10,958 nt of DNA from Entrophospora sp. SA101 (taxonomy: Eukaryota; Glomeromycota; Glomeromycetes; Entrophosporales; Entrophosporaceae): the NCBI GenBank assembly GCA_958430865.1, contig CAUDNR010004203.1:1-10958 (forward strand). Reading direction: 5' to 3'. How positions within the stretch are numbered: the stretch's first letter is position 1; every line of letters starts with the position of its first letter. Position numbers and translations under genes: made by a program. The notes beneath the pieces were generated by a model that made no database searches, was not told the DNA's origin, and saw only the letters and a list, made by a program, of their open reading frames with translations. Below are positions 7,461 to 10,958 of this stretch, in pieces.

Positions 7461-8322
7461 CTTCAAAACCACATTAAATTTATAGGACCTTATCACAAGG
7501 GTATTGTTAATATTTATGGCATTTCACAAGATCCAAATACAAAAGAATATGTTCTTGTAATGAGATATGCAGCTGAAGGAGATTTTAAAAAATATTTAAA
7601 ATCAAATTATACAGGATGGAATGATAAAATTAAAAAACTTTATAATATTATCTCAGGTTTAAACACACTTCATCAAGAAAAACTTATACATAGTGATTTT
7701 CACAGTGGTAATATTTTATATTTTGAATATTTATCTGAGACAATGATTACAGATTTAGGGTTATCAGGCCCAGCTGATCAAGAAACATCAAGTAAAAATG
7801 ATATAGTTGGAGTACTGCCATATATTGCACCAGAGGTATTAAATAAGAAACCTTATACACAAAAATCTGATATCTATAGCTTTGGGATTTTAATGTCAGA
7901 AGCATCAACACATCAACAGCCATTTAAAGATCAACCACATGATCTAGATCTTGCTTTCAAGATCTGTGGTGGCTTAAGGCCTAGTTTTTCAGATAATACT
8001 CCAGAATGTTACATTAAACTAGCATAAAAATGCACAGATGCTGATCCTGAAAAGAGACCAACAGCAGATGAAGTTTTAAAATTATTACTTTTTGGAGAGA
8101 TGCAATTGAATCTAATATTTCTGGTTATTCTAAAGAACAGCTTGATGAATTAGAAGAAATAAAAAAAATATTTTGAGGAAGCAAATAAAAAACCCTTTAA
8201 TCCTTCAACAATTACAGCAACTGTTCACCCAAATGCTATATATACAAGTAGATTATTGAATTTTACAAATCTTCCTCAACCTGTAAATTCCAATAACGTT
8301 ACAATTATTAGTAATAATAATG

Positions 8323-8661
8323 GTAATTATCATCATTTATTTGATTTTTGATTTTAAAATTCAATATCAATACTAACATTAACATTATTTTTATTATATT
8401 ATAAATTAACATATTTATAGAATCTAATCAAATTGATTTAGATTGTATTAATAATTGTAATTATTTCAATTATTTGATTATTAATTTTAAAAATTCAATA
8501 TCAATATTAATATTATTTTTGTTTATAGATTTTAATCAAATGAATTTAAATAGTAATAATAATAATGGTAATTGTTTGATTATTAATTTAAAATTCAATA
8601 TCAATATTAACATTAATATTATTTTTTTATAGATTCTAATCAAATAAATTTAGATATTTAA
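8323..8661 (+). repeat. Three tandem intron plus mini-exon units in the kinase tail
   Basis: Three head-to-tail units each consist of an intron and a mini-exon: intron 8323-8420 with exon 8421-8456, intron 8457-8528 with exon 8529-8567, and intron 8568-8632 with exon 8633-8661 (TAA at 8659-8661). Every intron starts GTAATT, carries a common core with attcaatatcaata, and ends TTATAG; the first has a perfect TACTAAC at 8371-8377. The exons begin with variants of attctaatcaaat and encode SNQIDLD, FNQMNLN and SNQINLD. The two internal exons are 36 and 39 bases and all junctions are phase 1. Confidence 0.8.
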
Positions 8662-8766
8662 ATTTATGAATAAATTTTATTCATCTGATTATTGGAATAA
8701 TAATAAGGAACTGCATAGTTAAAACATTACATACTATCTATTTCAAATTAATGCAAACCCTCCTTG

Positions 8767-8834
8767 TAGTTTAACCTAATGATGTTAGCCAGTAGAAAAA
8801 CCTTAGCTGGCTAACATCACTAGTTTAACCTGAT
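8767..8834. repeat. Hairpin (13-bp arms) flanked by 14-bp direct repeats
   Basis: Perfect 13-base arms, tgatgttagccag (8780-8792) and its complement (8807-8819), enclose a 14-base loop. The hairpin sits between near-identical direct repeats, tagtttaacctaat (8767-8780) and tagtttaacctgat (8821-8834), matching at 13 of 14. The arrangement looks like a tiny inverted-repeat insertion with a target-site duplication, though a 14-bp duplication would be long for most DNA transposons. Confidence 0.6.
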
Positions 8835-9340
8835 TGAAGTGACCTATCACCATTCCTCTTATCATCATTTAATATTATTTTATTTATCTTTTTATTTATT
8901 TTATTTGTATTCAACATTTATACATATTGTTTTAACATTTTTATCATCTATATAAATAATAATGATCATAACAAAAGAATTACCTCAAATAAATTTATTT
9001 ATTTAATTCATTAATATATTTGTCTGGATGGTTAATCAGTGTTGGTATAATGGCTTGATACAGCAGCAATTCCTATCTACAAAAAGGATTAATGGAAAAG
9101 TTGATCACTTGACTCAATCATGTGATTTTTTGATGATAGTGGACTTTGTCATTGGTGTTACTTTGTTATTTATTCAAATAAAGGGTATCAATTGAATGAT
9201 TTGTAATTAATCTTGAATATTGAATGGCGAATAACAAATAATTGAGACATGCATTATTACAAATAGAAATTCTACAAGAAAAATTTCTGATCTTTGACAA
9301 AGTTGAATGATTTTAACATTTTTTTGCCATACCATAATAT
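8835..9340. other. Intergenic region, nothing recognised
   Basis: AT-rich sequence without a useful open frame on either strand and without repeats that I could match elsewhere in the window. It runs from the hairpin to the MITE-like element. Confidence 0.45.
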
Positions 9341-9485
9341 AATCATGTATTTTTCCGCAAAAAAATCCGCAATCGCCAAATCAATTTCTAAATAAGGATA
9401 ACACGCACCCAACCCACCAATAAAATTGGATATTTTCACGATGCTGCGCAAATTTGCGGATATTTTTGCGGAAAAATACATGATT
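9341..9485. mobile_element. MITE-like element with 32-bp terminal inverted repeats
   Basis: The left arm 9341-9372 and right arm 9454-9485 are reverse complements at 31 of 32 positions (left arm starts aatcatgtatttttccgc). The 81-base centre is unrelated on the two sides and richer in GC than the surroundings. Outside the arms, taccataatat (9330-9340) and taccataattat (9488-9499) are nearly the same and may be an imperfect target-site duplication. The element is 145 bases, non-coding, and probably a miniature inverted-repeat transposon. A minus-strand open frame across it is only a by-product of the repeat. Confidence 0.55.
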
Positions 9486-9565
9486 TTTACCATAATTATA
9501 AAAAAGATTTCTGAAAATCTTTTTATTTTCTTTGGTTTATAATTTTGTTGTGTAGTAGTTCTTAT

Positions 9566-9570
<5 letters not shown>

Positions 9571-9608
<38 letters not shown>
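9571..9608. repeat. (GT)19 dinucleotide microsatellite
   Basis: Nineteen uninterrupted GT units lie in non-coding sequence. Alternating purine-pyrimidine DNA of this length can adopt Z-form and is usually polymorphic. Confidence 0.97.
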
Positions 9609-9610
<2 letters not shown>

Positions 9611-9679
9611 TTATTCTTTTCTTTATTGATTCTCTATTGTTTTCCAATACAGCTCATGGATCTTTATATAATAGATCTT

Positions 9680-9850
9680 GCTTATAATGGACTGAGAATT
9701 TAGGCCCAATTTATATGTCTCACATATAAATAAATAGTTACCATCCATAATGGATTCTTCCTATAATGAAAGTTTTTTCCAATCCAAATGGTCCGTTATA
9801 GAAAAAATGAACTGTAGAAGTTTTTTGTAGTGAGGGCAGTGAATTATGTG
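9680..9850. mobile_element. Possible pogo/Tigger-type element remnant
   Basis: Repeated and inverted short motifs occur here: tataatggac near 9683, ccataatgga near 9745, tataatgaaa near 9761, and gtccgttata (9790-9799), which is the inverse of the first with one mismatch. Pogo/Tigger ends in fungi often carry ataacgga-type motifs, which is why I suggest this group. No transposase is visible and the borders are not clear. Confidence 0.25.
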
Positions 9851-9920
9851 ACAGAGAAGGAAAAGGAAACACAGATTTTAATTCCCATTTCCATTCCACC
9901 AAATTAGTGTTCCTAACCAA

Positions 9921-10501
9921 AAATCAATTTTTTTACAAATATTCGAAATCAATTTATTCAAGGATATTTGAATATATATAATTTATTTTGGATACTTGTA
10001 TTTATTTTGAATACATTTGTTATGATAATAATGAATGATTATTGATTGATAACAAATAGTATTAACTTATTTGTAACTTACCTTACTATATAACAAACAT
10101 TTTTCAAAGATAATAAAGATAAGGAATTTGCAGGAAATTTTTCCTAATACTTCAATTGTACAAATTATTTTTAAAAAGTCATAATATACTTAGGGTGCTG
10201 ACATATATTAGCTAATATCATTTTAATAGTAGTGCTTACCCACCCCCAGGTAAGACACTTTGATCACGTGTATGACAATTATTTGCCTTTTTAGGTATCA
10301 ACAAAGCACAAGCGAAAAAAGAATTAATTTTATTAATAAATCAAATATTTTAAAAGCAACATTGGAGTAAATAAATTTTCCTTTATAATATATTATGATC
10401 ACTTGGAATTTCTGGGTATGATTTGCATTGGCTATTTCTTGATGAAACAACCTATTTGGTTCTGAGTGTAATAACTCTTATTTATTTGAAAATTACAAAC
10501 A
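9921..10501. other. Intergenic region, no supported gene
   Basis: No useful open frame was found. It contains the left copy of a 17-base inverted repeat (10202-10218) and a short C-rich patch at about 10240-10249 that stands out against the AT-rich background. Confidence 0.45.
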
Positions 10502-10887
10502 ATGCATCCTACTAAAGGAAAATCTAAAGAACAAAACTCAAGGATTCTTGATGATTTCTCTCTTCTTAATTACAACAAAAGTGGCCTCTTTTTGTCAAAA
10601 TATATTTAAGGAAATGTATATCAAATAAAGAATGATTAATTATAACATTTATTTATATAAAAATATGAGAATTAATTGCCATATCATCCTGTAGACAAAA
10701 AGTGCAATACAATTTTTTGTGCAATTGACAATTGGTTTACATGTAGATCATTCCCAAACTGAAACACTTACATTATAAAAATGCACATCTTTCACTGAAG
10801 CCATTATGATCACGTTGATTATGAGATTATGTGTGACCTAAGATTTTCTGTTATCCCCCCACCCCCTAAAATATTAGCTAATATATG
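10202..10887. repeat. 17-bp inverted repeat pair 686 bases apart end to end
   Basis: catatattagctaatat at 10202-10218 is the exact reverse complement of 10871-10887. Each copy itself contains the 14-base palindrome atattagctaatat, and each lies near a C-rich patch (10240-10249 and 10855-10866). They could be the ends of a small element or a chance AT-rich match. Confidence 0.35.
10502..10609 (+). CDS. Possible small ORF (35 aa), weak
   Basis: ATG at 10502 to TAA at 10607-10609, starting MHPTKGKSKEQNSRILDDFS. The composition is more protein-like than the surrounding sequence, with Lys, Gln, Asn and Asp near the start. No upstream promoter element, intron or partner exon could be identified, and the family is not recognised. 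It might be a real short protein, the first exon of a gene whose donor I cannot see, or a transposon fragment. Confidence 0.2.
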   Translation: MHPTKGKSKEQNSRILDDFSLLNYNKSGLFLSKYI

Positions 10888-10958
10888 GGACGTTTCACAG
10901 CAAAAACCACCTCTGGGGTCATCTGACCAAAATTGAGCTTTTTACATAATATTGATCT
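10610..10958. other. Intergenic region at the right end, nothing recognised
   Basis: AT-rich sequence with one C-rich run (10855-10866) and the right copy of the inverted repeat. No gene is supported on either strand. Confidence 0.45.

Larger units (their letters stand above)
6970..8661 (+). pseudogene. Broken second copy of the TKL kinase gene
   Basis: Paralogue of the gene at 4548-6217 with the same order of parts. There is a CX2C-X9-CX2C knuckle (cysteines from 7027), an EWIPYDQL linker, Gly loop GEGGFATVYK, Lys in VALKK (7330s), loop HSDFHSGN (Asp codon 7695-7697), DLG (Asp 7752-7754), APE, and a tail with the family-like HPNAIYTSRLLNFTNL. Coding pieces are about 6982-7380, 7461-8322 and mini-exons at 8421-8456, 8529-8567 and 8633-8661. 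Lesions are TAA TAA at 6976-6981 right after the likely ancestral ATG (6970), TGA TGA at 7363-7368 with a shifted segment, TAA at 8025-8027 where a Lys codon is expected, a lost base in the T run 8089-8093, and an extra A in the A run 8161-8168 that restores the frame. Shifts within homopolymers could be assembly errors, but the three stop lesions are not of that kind. The HRD arginine is Ser here. Confidence 0.8.

Noticed and set aside
8323..8661. CRISPR-like direct repeats with spacers
   Set aside because: The repeats are introns and mini-exons with splice signals and preserved reading frame in a eukaryotic gene; unit lengths vary and only three copies exist.
9272..9493. Minus-strand open frame of 73 codons
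   Set aside because: It is created by the inverted-repeat element at 9341-9485 and has no protein-like features of its own.
9738..9920. Minus-strand open frame of 60 codons
   Set aside because: It overlaps the possible transposon remnant, has no recognisable domain, and starts with a non-ATG codon.

Overview
The window looks like nuclear DNA of an arbuscular mycorrhizal fungus (Glomeromycotina, Rhizophagus-like). The evidence is very AT-rich DNA, short GT..AG introns (about 65-100 bases) with TACTAA(C)-type branch sites, and two tandem paralogues of the tyrosine-kinase-like (TKL) kinase type that is hugely expanded in these fungi: a CX2C-X9-CX2C knuckle, a 'TSG...WIP(Y/F)' linker, then a kinase domain with an H-x-D-x-H-S-G-N catalytic loop and DLG. 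The species assignment is inference.

Left third (1-2470): there is no intact gene. A 3' flank resembling that of the first kinase occupies about 84-193, so another kinase copy may end at or before base 1. The minus strand of 1004-2220 reads as a heavily decayed protein-coding gene of unknown family. A (TAAA)9(CAAA)4 microsatellite abuts the stop codon of the next gene.

Middle (2470-6217): an intact single-exon minus-strand gene (318 aa) encodes a protein with two PPxY motifs and one membrane segment, a layout expected of a Nedd4/Rsp5-type ubiquitin-ligase adaptor or client. A divergent upstream region of about 1.1 kb follows, holding a decayed 88-codon minus-strand frame. Then comes the plus-strand kinase gene in three exons (503 aa). 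If its last intron is retained, a 460-aa form ends two codons past the splice site. The alternative last exon looks like a duplicate of the serine-rich tail encoded before the intron.

Right-middle (6970-8661): a second plus-strand kinase copy is broken by stops and partly compensating frameshifts, so I call it a pseudogene. Its C-terminal tail is the most unusual thing here: three tandem copies of an intron plus mini-exon unit, where the internal mini-exons are multiples of three bases and phase 1 at both ends, so the tail can grow or shrink without losing frame.

Right end (8662-10958): I see no convincing gene. There is a hairpin flanked by 14-bp direct repeats, a MITE-like element with 32-bp terminal inverted repeats, a (GT)19 microsatellite, a possible pogo/Tigger-type remnant and one weak small ORF.

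The window is a typical accessory block: a local tandem kinase family evolving by duplication, tail-exon gain and decay, beside one apparently unrelated intact membrane-protein gene.
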